The translations under genes and the position numbers were made by a program. Positions 23,619-34,259 of a stretch of 64,000 nt of DNA are shown here, piece after piece; positions within the stretch are counted from its first letter, which is position 1; every line of letters starts with the position of its first letter. The notes under the pieces are model-generated. The model worked only from the letters and a program-made list of their open reading frames with translations, had not been told where the DNA came from and searched no databases. The stretch covers positions 1,488,001 to 1,552,000 of the forward strand of contig CAVPQK010000015.1 of the NCBI GenBank assembly GCA_963707465.1. The letters run 5' to 3'. This stretch comes from Bog-159 sp963707465 (GTDB lineage: Bacteria > Acidobacteriota > Terriglobia > Bryobacterales > Bryobacteraceae).

Positions 23619-25352
23619 ATGGACTTCAAGGAGCAGCTGAAATCCTCCGTCGACATCGTGAAGGTGATCGGGGAATACGTGCGCCTGCGGAAATCCGGCG
23701 TTTCCCGCTACACCGGTCTCTGCCCATTTCACAGCGAGAAAACGCCGTCGTTTTCGGTGCACGCGGGACATCAATTTTACAAGTGTTTCGGCTGCGGCGC
23801 GGCCGGTGACGTGCTGAAGTTCGTGATGGAATTCGAGCACGTCAGTTTTCCGGAAGCGCTGAAGCTGCTGGCGGAGCGCAACGGCATTCCCATGCCCAAG
23901 CGCGCCGAGTATGCCGACGAGGACACGCGCCTGCGGGCCGCCGTATTTCAGATCCAGGAGTTGGCCGAAACGGCGTTTCGCGAGCAACTGGCGGGGCCGG
24001 CGGGCGCGGAGGCGCGGCGCTATCTGGAGAAGCGCGGCGTGGCGCCGGAGTCGATCGCGCAATTCGGGCTGGGGTACGCCGAGCGATCGGGGCGATCGCT
24101 GCTGCGCATTTTGGAGAGACAGGGGTTCACGGCCGAGCAACTGGAGAACTCCGGTCTGCTGGGCCGGCGGGAGGACGGCAGCTTCTACGACAGATTCCGC
24201 AACCGGCTGATGTTTCCCATCCACAGCGAATCGGGGAAAACCATTGGATTCGGCGGGCGGGCGCTCGATCCGGCCGATGAAGCGAAGTACTTGAATTCAG
24301 CGGAATCGCCGATATATAAGAAGAGCGCCGTGCTCTACAACCTACACCGGGCCAAGGAAGGCATCCGGCGAGCCGACCGGTCGGTGTTGGTGGAAGGCTA
24401 CATGGACGCGATTGGCGTCTCCGCGGCGGGGGTGCGCGAGGTGGTAGCCAGTTGCGGAACGGCGCTGACGGCGCAGCAGGTGCAGGCGTTGCGGCGGCAT
24501 GCGGACAAGATTGTGGTGAATTTCGATCCGGATGCGGCGGGGGCCAATGCCGCGGAGCGGTCTATTAACCTGCTGCTGGACGAGAGCATGCATGTGCGGA
24601 TCGTGGAGTTGGAAGGCGGTCTCGATCCGGACGAGTATTGCAAGGAACGCGGCGCGGAGGCGTATCGGGCCAAGCTGGAGAAGGCGCCGGCGTACTTTTA
24701 CTGGCTGGCCGACCGGGCGCGGGCCAAGTTCGACCTGCGCACGGCCGAAGGACGGGTGGCGGGATTCCAGTTTCTGCTGCCGGCCATCCAGCGGCTACCG
24801 GATAAGATTGAGCGGGTGGCGGTGGTGAACGACGTAGCGGGATACCTGGGTGTGGATGCGGGGCTGGTGTTGGAAAACTTTCGCAAAGCCGCTATGGACC
24901 GGCGCGACAAGAAAGTTGCGCCCGTGCGGGAGCCGCTACGGGCCGACGAAAAGATTTTGCTGAACTTGCTGATTTCCGATGCCGAGGCGCGCCAGGAGTT
25001 GATTCCGGAGCTGGAGCAACTGCCGGCGGTGGAACAGTTCGCGACACGGCGCGTCTTCAAGGCGCTGTTCGCGCTCGACGCCAGCGGTACGGTGACTTAC
25101 GAGGAGCTGCACGCGCGGCTGGAGGAAAGCGATCGCGAATTATTGGCATCCGCCGTGCTGCAGGATGAAACGAATGGCTCCGCCGTCTCACTATCCCTAG
25201 GGGTGGAATGCCTGCGCAGCCTGGAGCGCTCCAGCCTCAAAGCGCAGGTTTCGGCGTTGAAGGCGCGCGTGAAAGCGGCGGAGCGGAGTGGAGATTTGCG
25301 CGAGGCGCTGCGGCTGGCGGAGGAATTGCGCCATCTCGAAAAGGGCGGGTAA
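23619..25352 (+). CDS. dnaG: DNA primase
   Basis: A 577-residue primase synthesising RNA primers at the replication fork. The zinc-binding domain shows Cys35, His38, Cys56 and Cys59 in CPFHSEKTPSF...YKCFGCGAAGD. The core has RNRLMFPIHSESGKTIGFGG, the TOPRIM Glu in VLVEGYMDAIG and the Asp motif NFDPDAAGANAAER. The C-terminal helicase-binding domain (about 440-577) is divergent, as usual. It is followed 69 bases later by rpoD, the macromolecular-synthesis gene order. Confidence 0.97.
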   Translation: MDFKEQLKSSVDIVKVIGEYVRLRKSGVSRYTGLCPFHSEKTPSFSVHAGHQFYKCFGCGAAGDVLKFVMEFEHVSFPEALKLLAERNGIPMPKRAEYADEDTRLRAAVFQIQELAETAFREQLAGPAGAEARRYLEKRGVAPESIAQFGLGYAERSGRSLLRILERQGFTAEQLENSGLLGRREDGSFYDRFRNRLMFPIHSESGKTIGFGGRALDPADEAKYLNSAESPIYKKSAVLYNLHRAKEGIRRADRSVLVEGYMDAIGVSAAGVREVVASCGTALTAQQVQALRRHADKIVVNFDPDAAGANAAERSINLLLDESMHVRIVELEGGLDPDEYCKERGAEAYRAKLEKAPAYFYWLADRARAKFDLRTAEGRVAGFQFLLPAIQRLPDKIERVAVVNDVAGYLGVDAGLVLENFRKAAMDRRDKKVAPVREPLRADEKILLNLLISDAEARQELIPELEQLPAVEQFATRRVFKALFALDASGTVTYEELHARLEESDRELLASAVLQDETNGSAVSLSLGVECLRSLERSSLKAQVSALKARVKAAERSGDLREALRLAEELRHLEKGG

Positions 25353-25421
25353 AGTGCGCCTCGCGGGAAACGCGCGGGTGTACAATGTGGAAAACAGTTT
25401 CGTAACGGGTAGGTCGCTTCA

Positions 25422-27116
<1,695 letters not shown>

Positions 27117-27123
27117 GTGGGAT

Positions 27124-27169
27124 GGCGGCCTGAGAGGCCGCCGCAGGCTGAGAGCAGCTGAGAGCCTGC
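27124..27169. terminator. Double hairpin downstream of rpoD (tandem stem-loop element, copy 2)
   Basis: Two perfect stems follow rpoD: GGCGGCCT-gag-AGGCCGCC (27124-27142) and GCAGGCT-N13-AGCCTGC (27143-27169). Read on the other strand the order and flanks resemble copies 1 and 4 (1687-1721 and 59254-59330). It may terminate the dnaG-rpoD transcript, although only CACTATTTA follows. The remaining gap to 27323 shows nothing else. Confidence 0.55.
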
Positions 27170-27323
27170 CCCACTATTTATGTCGCTGCTCGGTCACAAG
27201 CTCCAGCAACTTTTTTCCGCCCCGCAACCCAGACCAAACAAACTACTTCCCCATTTGCTGCCGACTCGGCCGGCCCGGTCCGCCAACCCGCCAAGCTACT
27301 CTTAAATCGCAGGAGAGCTAATC

Positions 27324-27878
27324 ATGGCTATCATTAAACAGGTCCAAGCGAATAGGCGGAATGCCCAAAAGTCTACCGGCCCCGGCATTCGCGCCCAATC
27401 CGCCGTCATGCCCGGCGAGAATCAAGCCGAATTCGACGAAAACCTCGCGCGCCTCATGGCCGCCTGGATGCCCCAGGACGAGTTCGAAAAGTCCCTGGTC
27501 GAACAGATCGCCGTCCTGCAGTGGAAACTGGCCCGTATTGACCGCAGCGAGGCCCGCATCATCGATCCATCCATGTCCGCCATGGATTACACCGCAGCCC
27601 TCGAGACTCACTACCGCACCCCGGTGCTGCTGGAGCGTTCCATCTCCGAGACTATCGCCGATATGGAACGCTACCGCAAGCAACGCGGCGAACGCCAGAA
27701 GGACGGCATGGACCCCGAAAAAGAACATTGGTACGACGTAGGCCTGCTGTGGGACGATGGCAAGGGGCACGGCCACTATGCCGTGCTCCCCCGGATCCGC
27801 GGTCTGGACGGCGTGATGCGCGAAATCCCCGCCGAAATCATGGGCGACTTCCCGGACGACGAAACTCCAATCCAGTAG
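27324..27878 (+). CDS. ANRRNAQKSTGP-type conserved hypothetical protein
   Basis: A 184-residue charged protein with AGGAGA ten bases before the ATG. The N-terminus (VQANRRNAQKSTGPG) is a motif shared by a large acidobacterial family of unknown function, where it normally continues to an ALKHG-type segment; here it continues with VMPGENQAEFDENLARLMAAW and helical segments (FEKSLVEQIAVLQWKLARIDR). There is no signal peptide or membrane segment. Multiple paralogues per genome are typical. Function unknown. Confidence 0.75.
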   Translation: MAIIKQVQANRRNAQKSTGPGIRAQSAVMPGENQAEFDENLARLMAAWMPQDEFEKSLVEQIAVLQWKLARIDRSEARIIDPSMSAMDYTAALETHYRTPVLLERSISETIADMERYRKQRGERQKDGMDPEKEHWYDVGLLWDDGKGHGHYAVLPRIRGLDGVMREIPAEIMGDFPDDETPIQ

Positions 27879-27906
27879 CTGAGATCGCCGCGTCCCCGCG
27901 CCGCCG

Positions 27907-29277
27907 CTAGGCGCCGTACTGCTCGAAGAAGTGCGCCACCGTCATGATGCCCTTGTAGTAATTCTCAAGCTTGTACTTCTCGTTAGGCGAGTGCAGGCCG
28001 TCGTCCGGCAGGCCGAAGCCCATCAGCACGGTAGGAATGCCGAGGTGCGTGGCGAAATCGCCCACAATCGGAATCGATCCGCCGGAGCGGATGAAGACGG
28101 TCTTCTTGCCTAGAATATCGCTGAAGGCTTTAGCGGCCACCTTGATGGCGGGATGGTCCGGATTCACCGACAGTCCCGGTCCGGAGCTCAAAACGCGCAC
28201 CTCGAAATGAATGCCTTTGGGCGTGTGCTTCCCGACGAATTCGCGGAACGCCGCAATCACCTTATCGGGATCCTGCTTCGGCACCAGCCGGATGCTTACC
28301 TTCGCCGTGGCCTTCGCCGGGATCACGGTCTTGGCGCCCGCGGCGGTAAATCCGCCGGCGATGCCGTGGACTTCGAAGGTCGGCCGCGCCCAGACGCGCT
28401 CCAGCACGGAGGGCTTGCGCTCGCCGGTGAGTTCGCTGGACCCGACCTCTTTCAGCCGGAATTCCTCTTCGCTGAACGGCAGCCGTTTCCAGCTTCGCTT
28501 CTCGGCGGGATCGGGCGGCTGCACATCGTCGTAGATGCCCGGCACCTGGATCACGCCGTTGGCGTTCTTCACCTTGGAAAGCAGCTCCACCAGCCCGAAA
28601 ATCGGATTCGGCGCGGCGCCGCCGTACAAGCCGGAGTGCAGATCGCGCGCGGGCCCGCTAGATTCCACCTCCATGTAGACCAATCCGCGCAGGCCGATGC
28701 ACAGCGTCGGGATGCCTTCCGCGAAAAGCTCGGTATCGGACACCAGCGCCACATCCGCTTTCAGCTTTTCGGGATTCTCCGCCACGTATTTGGCGATGGA
28801 TTCGCCGCCCACTTCCTCCTCGCCTTCCACCAGGAACTTTACGTTGATGGGCAGCGTTCCGGTGGCCGCGCGCAGCGCTTCGATGGCCTTCACGTGCATG
28901 TACATCTGGCCTTTGTCGTCCGCCGTGCCGCGGCCGTAGATGTTGCCGTCGCGCACGTCCGGCTCGAAGGGCGGGCTCTTCCATTCTTCCAGCGGATCGG
29001 CCGGCTGAACATCGTAGTGGCCGTAGCAGAGCACCGTGGGCTTATCGGGCGCGTGCATCCAATCCGCGTACACCAGCGGGTGCTTGGCGGTGGGGATGAT
29101 CTCCACATTCTCCATGCCCACATGGCGCAGGCTGCCGGCCACGAATTCGGCGGCGCGGTCGATATCGCCGCGATGCTCGGGCAGCGTGCTAATGCTGGGA
29201 ATGCGCAGGAACTCTTTCAACTCGTCGAGAAGACGTTCCCGATTCTGTTCGACAAACGTGTCTGTAGTTTTGGACAT
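27907..29277 (-). CDS. M20-family dipeptidase
   Basis: A 456-residue di-zinc peptidase. Metal ligands are visible in CYGHYDVQPADP (His and Asp), GRGTADDKGQMY (bridging Asp) and VEGEEEVGGES (general base Glu and ligand Glu), with a C-terminal His in DGLHSPNEKY. The dimerisation lid domain lies at about 200-340. No signal peptide, so cytosolic. Members of this subgroup cleave dipeptides such as carnosine-like or Cys-Gly substrates. It lies downstream of hpt on the same strand with a 270-base gap that holds a small gene. Confidence 0.93.
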   Translation of the reverse strand: MSKTTDTFVEQNRERLLDELKEFLRIPSISTLPEHRGDIDRAAEFVAGSLRHVGMENVEIIPTAKHPLVYADWMHAPDKPTVLCYGHYDVQPADPLEEWKSPPFEPDVRDGNIYGRGTADDKGQMYMHVKAIEALRAATGTLPINVKFLVEGEEEVGGESIAKYVAENPEKLKADVALVSDTELFAEGIPTLCIGLRGLVYMEVESSGPARDLHSGLYGGAAPNPIFGLVELLSKVKNANGVIQVPGIYDDVQPPDPAEKRSWKRLPFSEEEFRLKEVGSSELTGERKPSVLERVWARPTFEVHGIAGGFTAAGAKTVIPAKATAKVSIRLVPKQDPDKVIAAFREFVGKHTPKGIHFEVRVLSSGPGLSVNPDHPAIKVAAKAFSDILGKKTVFIRSGGSIPIVGDFATHLGIPTVLMGFGLPDDGLHSPNEKYKLENYYKGIMTVAHFFEQYGA

Positions 29278-29317
29278 AGGTTTTTCCGGTATGAATAACT
29301 ATTATGCCTCGTTCCCT

Positions 29318-29491
29318 TCAGCGGATGCGCAATGCGCCGTCCTCGCGGTAGTCGGCGAAATACTTGCCGCCCGCGCCGCCGGCATCGCGGCCGTACAGTT
29401 CGAGCAGCTCGCTGTCAGGCTTCATGATGACGCACGAAAGGGTGCGGTCGCGCCGCAGCAGTTTCAGATAATCGCAGGGGCCGGGGATCAT
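29318..29491 (-). CDS. Small conserved-looking protein of 57 residues
   Basis: An open frame in the gap between hpt and the dipeptidase gene. It begins MIPGPCDYLKLLRRDRTL, contains MKPDSELLELYG, and ends KYFADYREDGALRIR. Nearly all third codon positions are G or C, matching the neighbours, and a stop closes the frame seven codons before the ATG, so the start is well bounded. A weak GGAGGG lies about 25 bases upstream. The composition suggests a small folded cytosolic protein; no family is recognised. Confidence 0.5.
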   Translation of the reverse strand: MIPGPCDYLKLLRRDRTLSCVIMKPDSELLELYGRDAGGAGGKYFADYREDGALRIR

Positions 29492-29547
29492 CAGGCCGCA
29501 GCGCCCAACTCACACCCTCCAGCAGAGCAGCAGCGACGGCCAACCGG

Positions 29548-30108
29548 TCACGAGCTCTTTTCCGGCTTCATCACCGCCACGTAGCTCAAGTTGCGGTAGA
29601 GCTGGTTGTGGTCCAAGCCGAAGCCGATTACGAAGCGGTCGGGGATCTCGAAGCAGCGGAACTCCACAGGGATCTGGACCAGCCTGCGCGAATTGCGGTC
29701 CAGGAACGTGCACACCGCCAGCGAGTTGGGGCCGCGGCTGGAAAGGGTTTGCAGAAGATAGCGCAGCGTCAATCCGGTATCGACGATGTCTTCCACCAGC
29801 AGCACGTCTTCGTCTTCGATGGGCTCGTCAAGGTCCTTGGCGATGCGCACGATGCCCGGCGCGCTGGACTTGTTCGAGAAGCTGGAGATGGCCAGAAAAT
29901 CGATCTTCACCGGAATCTGAATCTGGCGGGCCAGGGCCGTGAGAAAGAACACCGACCCCTTCAGCACGCCCACCAGCTTCAGCGGCTTGCCCCGGTAGCG
30001 CTCGGTGATTTCGGCGGCCACCTCCTGGATACGCTGCGCGATCTGCTCCTCGGTGAACAGGATGCGTTCGATGCCCGGCGGATCCTTGCTCGGGGCTTCG
30101 CGGCTCAT
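29548..30108 (-). CDS. hpt: Hypoxanthine phosphoribosyltransferase
   Basis: A 186-residue purine-salvage enzyme converting hypoxanthine or guanine with PRPP to IMP or GMP. The PRPP-binding motif DVLLVEDIVDTGLT, the flexible-loop region with FLAISSFSNK and the N-terminal LKLVGVLKGSVFFLTALAR are present. The ATG at 30108 overlaps the stop of the upstream gene (ATGA) and gives the normal family length; longer frames are not credible. Confidence 0.95.
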   Translation of the reverse strand: MSREAPSKDPPGIERILFTEEQIAQRIQEVAAEITERYRGKPLKLVGVLKGSVFFLTALARQIQIPVKIDFLAISSFSNKSSAPGIVRIAKDLDEPIEDEDVLLVEDIVDTGLTLRYLLQTLSSRGPNSLAVCTFLDRNSRRLVQIPVEFRCFEIPDRFVIGFGLDHNQLYRNLSYVAVMKPEKSS

Positions 30109-31058
30109 ACCTTCACGGACCGCTCCGCCAGGCCGTACTTGAAGATCAGGTTCTCGAAATCTTTCTGGTAGAACACCTGCACGTTCAGGTGCGGATACAG
30201 CTCCCGCAGCAGCCGGATCTTGCGGTTCTTGCGCGTCACCAGTGATTGTTTCATGGTGGTGAGTTCCACGTATAAGTCGAACTCCGGCAGATAGAAATCG
30301 GGCGTAAAGGATTCGGAAATACGGCCCTCCGCGTCCCACTGGACCGGGAAATTGCGCGGTTCGTACTCCCAGGCGATGCGGTAGAAATCCAGCAGGTTGG
30401 CGAACACCCGCTCGCTCGGGTGCGCGAAGGTTTTGTCCGGCAGGCGCACCGTGCCGGGAGGCACGATCCCATGCCGCGCCAGGCGCAACCGGATCTGAAA
30501 CTGGATTTGCGCCTCGGCCGCCGCCGACAGAAAGCCGCGCTCCTTCAGGCCCAACGTGCGCGACGAACTCTGGATCATCTCCACCATCTGCTCGGAGTCC
30601 ATGGATTCGGCGTTGAGGGTCAGATCGAACCAGTGCGGGAGCGCCGTGGCCCTGCCGGACATGCTCTTGTACTGCGCGTGCTGCGCCGCATCCAACTCGC
30701 GCATCAGTTGGCGGGCCGCGGGGCGCTCGAGCCGCCGGTCGAGCATGAGATTGCCGGTGCGCACCGAGTCCGGCGCGGCCACGTGCACGCGCAAGGTGCC
30801 GGGAAACTGGCGCGAAAGCATCTCGGCGCCCGCGGCGCAGTACACCATGTGGTGCTCGGTCGCGAGGCGCGCCAGGATGGACGCCACCAGGTCGGGACGG
30901 GCCTTCGGGGGCACCTCGGCGTCCGCGCCAAATTCGCGCTCGATGAGCGCGTGAATCCGCGATTCATTAACCAACTCGAACCCGAGGCGGTGCGCGGAGA
31001 TGCGCGCCACTTCTTCGAAGCGGCAACCGGGCTGTCCGGAAACGGCGATCAACGCCAT
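30105..31058 (-). CDS. Cytidylate-kinase-like protein fused to a nuclease-like domain
   Basis: A 317-residue protein. The N-terminal half (about 1-190) resembles cytidylate-kinase-like P-loop proteins (MALIAVSGQPGCRFEEVARISA, FELVNESRI, RVHVAAPDSVR) but lacks the Walker GK[ST]. The C-terminal half (about 220-310) has the layout of a PD-(D/E)XK fold: ERVFANLLDFYRIAWEYEP, FTPDFYLPEFDLYVELT, then KNRKIRLLRELYPHL. The usual catalytic Lys after ExT is replaced, so activity is doubtful. It is coupled to hpt by ATGA, suggesting a nucleotide-linked role. Confidence 0.65.
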   Translation of the reverse strand: MALIAVSGQPGCRFEEVARISAHRLGFELVNESRIHALIEREFGADAEVPPKARPDLVASILARLATEHHMVYCAAGAEMLSRQFPGTLRVHVAAPDSVRTGNLMLDRRLERPAARQLMRELDAAQHAQYKSMSGRATALPHWFDLTLNAESMDSEQMVEMIQSSSRTLGLKERGFLSAAAEAQIQFQIRLRLARHGIVPPGTVRLPDKTFAHPSERVFANLLDFYRIAWEYEPRNFPVQWDAEGRISESFTPDFYLPEFDLYVELTTMKQSLVTRKNRKIRLLRELYPHLNVQVFYQKDFENLIFKYGLAERSVKV

Positions 31059-31105
31059 GTCATCTCGTTCATGATATCAAGGTGCGCAAAGCGCGCTGCG
31101 GCTGG

Positions 31106-31114
31106 TGCTAACAT
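31106..31114 (+). promoter_or_regulatory. Putative extended -10 of a leaderless promoter
   Basis: TGC-TAACAT (TGn extended -10) is followed by six bases and the TTG start codon of the membrane glycosyltransferase gene. There is no Shine-Dalgarno. Divergent genes start at 31058 and 31121, so the promoter has to lie within 62 bases. Confidence 0.45.
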
Positions 31115-31120
31115 CGTGCG

Positions 31121-32824
31121 TTGACGTCCCGCAACAAATGGATTGGCCTGGCCTTGTTGCTCGCCATGGCGCTCGCGTTCTTCATCGCCAATCGCGGCGC
31201 GTACCGGGGTTACTTCACCGGCGATGAGCTGGACAGCCTGAGTTGGACGCCCCGTATCCCGCTGGCCGATTTCGCAACGGACCTGGTAAACCCGGTCTAC
31301 AACGCCCGGAATTTCCGGCCCGTGGGCCATCTCTATTTCCGGATCATGAGCCGCGCGTACGGCCTCGATTTTCGGAAATATCTTCTGCCTCTGCACCTGC
31401 TCCACCTGCTGAATGTCTGGCTGCTGTGGATGGTTTTGCGCAACCTGGGGGCCTCGCCTTTCGCGGCCTCCGCCGGCGCCCTGTTCTTCGCGTTTCACAT
31501 GGCCGTGTTCGACGTGTACTGGAAACCCATGTACGCGTTCGATCTGTTCTGCGCCGCCTTCTGCCTGCTCAGTTTCCTGTTCTGGGTCAAACGCCGCTGG
31601 GTGCTGTCGTTCCTGGCCTTTTGGTTGGCTTATAAATCGAAAGAGCTGGCCGTGATGCTGCCCGCCGTGCTGGCGTGCTACGAGCTTTGGTACGGCAAGC
31701 GCCAATGGCGGCCGCTGATCCCCTTCGTTCTGGTGTCGCTCTCGTTCGGACTGCAAGGCATCCTCCGGAATCCCCACCAGGATGATGACTACACCTTCCG
31801 CTTCACGCCCGCCGCGCTGGGCGCGGGCATCAAGTTCTACGCGACCGAGCTGTTTGGGATTCCTTTTGCAGGCTTCGCGCTGCTGGCGCTTCCCGCCTTG
31901 CGCCGCGATCGCCGGATGGGGCTCGGCGTGGCGGCCACCGTCCTGTTTCTGGTGCCGCTGGTCGTTTTACCCGGACGCCTGTTTAGCGCCTATTGGTACG
32001 TGCCGTTGATTGGCGTAGCGATGGCCTTGTCCTCACTGGCCGATGCCCGGTTTGGTTGGCTGGCCGCCGTTTTCCTGGCGGCATGGCTGCCTTGGAACTA
32101 CATCGATCTGCGCGACTACCGCGCCGAAAAACGGGTCGAGGATAGAGACGCCCGCGATTATGTCGCGCAGTTGCAAGCCTCCGCCGCTTCGCTCCAGGGC
32201 ATTTCCACGTTTCTGTATCACGGCCTGCCGCCCGCGTTTCCGCCCTGGGGCGCGGCCGGCGCATTGCGCTATCTGCTGCCGGGCATCGAGCCCAAACTGT
32301 ATCCGATGGGCGATCGACCCGTGGCGCACTCGATCCTGAGCAGTCCCGCGATAGCCACGCTGGTATGGGTGGAGTCCAGCCGCAAGCTCTGGATCGCGGC
32401 CCATGACGCGAACTCTCCGGATGCGACCTACATCATGATGAACGAGCTGACTCCGGTCTGGCAGTTGACGGATGGCTGGTTCGGACTTGAAGAGGGCTTT
32501 CGCTGGACCGCGCCGCACGCTACAGGCCGTCTCTATCGCGCGCCGCGGGCCACCCAGTTCGAAGTGGTCTTGGACATCGGCCCACAACTGCTCGCCGCGC
32601 TTGGGCACTCCGATTTCAGCGCCCGGCTGAACGGCGTGCCGCTGGGGACCACGCGCCTGACCGAGTTGGGTGTCCACACTGTGCGCTGGCCGCTGCCGCC
32701 CGGCCCTCCTGGAACGGTCGAAGCTGAATTTCAGGCCGATCCGGCGTATCACGCGCCGGGCGACGACCCGCGCACGTTGGGCGCGGCCGTGGTGTCGTTC
32801 GGATTCCTGCCGTCGGGCCGGTAG
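31121..32824 (+). CDS. Polytopic glycosyltransferase-like membrane protein (GT-C type)
   Basis: A 567-residue protein starting at TTG, with about nine hydrophobic segments over the first 340 residues and a soluble beta-rich C-terminal domain (about 380-567). The first loop (YFTGDELDSLSW, then NFRPVGHLYFRIM) has the acidic residue placement of GT-C enzymes. It is not clearly assignable to a named family. Acceptor and sugar unknown; the C-terminal domain probably faces the periplasm. Confidence 0.7.
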   Translation: MTSRNKWIGLALLLAMALAFFIANRGAYRGYFTGDELDSLSWTPRIPLADFATDLVNPVYNARNFRPVGHLYFRIMSRAYGLDFRKYLLPLHLLHLLNVWLLWMVLRNLGASPFAASAGALFFAFHMAVFDVYWKPMYAFDLFCAAFCLLSFLFWVKRRWVLSFLAFWLAYKSKELAVMLPAVLACYELWYGKRQWRPLIPFVLVSLSFGLQGILRNPHQDDDYTFRFTPAALGAGIKFYATELFGIPFAGFALLALPALRRDRRMGLGVAATVLFLVPLVVLPGRLFSAYWYVPLIGVAMALSSLADARFGWLAAVFLAAWLPWNYIDLRDYRAEKRVEDRDARDYVAQLQASAASLQGISTFLYHGLPPAFPPWGAAGALRYLLPGIEPKLYPMGDRPVAHSILSSPAIATLVWVESSRKLWIAAHDANSPDATYIMMNELTPVWQLTDGWFGLEEGFRWTAPHATGRLYRAPRATQFEVVLDIGPQLLAALGHSDFSARLNGVPLGTTRLTELGVHTVRWPLPPGPPGTVEAEFQADPAYHAPGDDPRTLGAAVVSFGFLPSGR

Positions 32825-32855
32825 CTGGGGGCTAGGGGCTGGGGGCTTGGGGGCT
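32824..32855. repeat. Heptad tandem repeat GCTNGGG
   Basis: Four and a half units of GCTNGGG (one unit with an extra G) run from the stop codon of the glycosyltransferase gene to just before the -10 of the next gene. Simple G-rich heptads of this kind recur in acidobacterial genomes. It lies where the -35 of the oxidoreductase promoter should be. Confidence 0.6.
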
Positions 32856-32875
32856 GCATGTTACAATTTGCCTGC

Positions 32876-34252
32876 ATGGCACAGGACAAAGATGTCACCC
32901 GCCGCGATTTTGTAAAGGCGGCCGGCGCCGTTACGGCCGTCGCCGCCATTCAGAAGGCGCAAGCCGCCAACGACCAGGTGCAGTATGGATTTATCGGCAC
33001 TGGAAGCCGCGGCACGTATCTGCTCAAGCATCTCCACGAAACCGACGCCGGCCGGTGCGTGGCAGTGTGCGACAACTGGGACGTCAACCTGAAGAAGGGC
33101 GTGGACACCGCCGGCAATAATCCGGCGGCCTACAAAGACTACCGCGAGCTGCTGGCGCGCAAGGATATCGACGCGGTGCTGATCGCGGTGCCGCTGTACG
33201 AGCACTTTCCCATCACCAAGGACAGCCTGCAGGCGGGCAAGCACGTCTTCTGTGAGAAGAGCCTGGTGCACAAGGCCGAAGAGGTACACGCCTTGCGCGC
33301 GCTGGTGGCCGAGCACCCCAAGCAAGTGTTGCAGGTGGGTCTGCAGCGGCGCTACAGCCAGTTCTACCAGACGGCCAAGCAGATGATCGACCAGGGCGTG
33401 CTGGGCAACGTCACGCACATCCGCGGCCAATGGCATCGCAACTCGAACCAGCGGCGTCCGGTGCCCGATCCATCGCTCGAGCGCAAGATCAACTGGCGCA
33501 TGTATCGCGAATACGCGGGCGGAAATACCGCGGAGCTGGCGTCGCACCAGATCGACGTGGCCGACTGGATGTTCGGTTCGCCGCCCGAATACGTGATCGG
33601 GGTGGGCGGCATCGATACGTTCAAAGACGGCCGCGATGTCTACGACAACATCCAATTGATCTACGTTTATCCCAACGGGCGCAAGCTGATCTATACCTCC
33701 ATCAGCACCAGCTCGCACCTGGACCTGTTGCAGGCTACGCGCCAGGAGTTCGGCGAAGTGATCATGGGCACGGCGGGCGCGATCGAGATCACGATCGGCG
33801 ACGATAACCATCCGGCCACGGCCCTTTGGTATCGTGAACCCAAACCGGTGTCGGCTCCCGACGTCAAGAAGGCCACCGACAAGAAGGATACCTTCAAAGC
33901 GGGCGCGACCATGACCACGGCGGCGGCGTCCCGCGGGATTCCGCTGCTGCTGCCGAAGGATTCGGCGGACGCCAGCGATTCGTTCCTCTCCCGCGAAAGC
34001 AAGTTTGCGCGGCGCTGGCTGTATAGCAAGGGCATCATGGCGCCGGAGGAGGACCGCAATCCGGTGACGGTGGAGCTTGAGGACTTCTTCTTGTGCTGCA
34101 AGGATCCCATGAACCATAAGCCGAAGTCGAACCTGGAAATCGGATTGAACGATTCCACCGCGGTGATCCTGTCGAACCTGGCGATGGACGAGCATCGCCG
34201 CGTGGACTTCAGCGAGATGCAGACGTTAGGGACGGGCAACAAGAAGGCGTAG
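32876..34252 (+). CDS. Tat-exported Gfo/Idh/MocA-family oxidoreductase
   Basis: A 458-residue protein with a twin-arginine signal (VTRRDFVKAAGAVTAVAA). The NAD(P)-binding Rossmann fold follows (YGFIGTGSRGTYLLKHL), then GKHVFCEKSLV with the catalytic Lys, and the C-terminal alpha/beta domain with the HQIDVADWMFG motif. Exported Gfo/Idh/MocA proteins are abundant in acidobacteria and are thought to act on sugars. The ATG at 32876 is preferred to 32858: TACAAT (32862-32867) ends eight bases before it, suggesting a near-leaderless mRNA. Confidence 0.88.
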   Translation: MAQDKDVTRRDFVKAAGAVTAVAAIQKAQAANDQVQYGFIGTGSRGTYLLKHLHETDAGRCVAVCDNWDVNLKKGVDTAGNNPAAYKDYRELLARKDIDAVLIAVPLYEHFPITKDSLQAGKHVFCEKSLVHKAEEVHALRALVAEHPKQVLQVGLQRRYSQFYQTAKQMIDQGVLGNVTHIRGQWHRNSNQRRPVPDPSLERKINWRMYREYAGGNTAELASHQIDVADWMFGSPPEYVIGVGGIDTFKDGRDVYDNIQLIYVYPNGRKLIYTSISTSSHLDLLQATRQEFGEVIMGTAGAIEITIGDDNHPATALWYREPKPVSAPDVKKATDKKDTFKAGATMTTAAASRGIPLLLPKDSADASDSFLSRESKFARRWLYSKGIMAPEEDRNPVTVELEDFFLCCKDPMNHKPKSNLEIGLNDSTAVILSNLAMDEHRRVDFSEMQTLGTGNKKA

Positions 34253-34259
34253 GAAGAGG

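Noticed and set aside
25353..25421. A dedicated rpoD promoter around TACAAT (25381-25386)
   Set aside because: No -35 at a suitable distance and no extended -10; I leave it as a possibility in the rpoD entry only.
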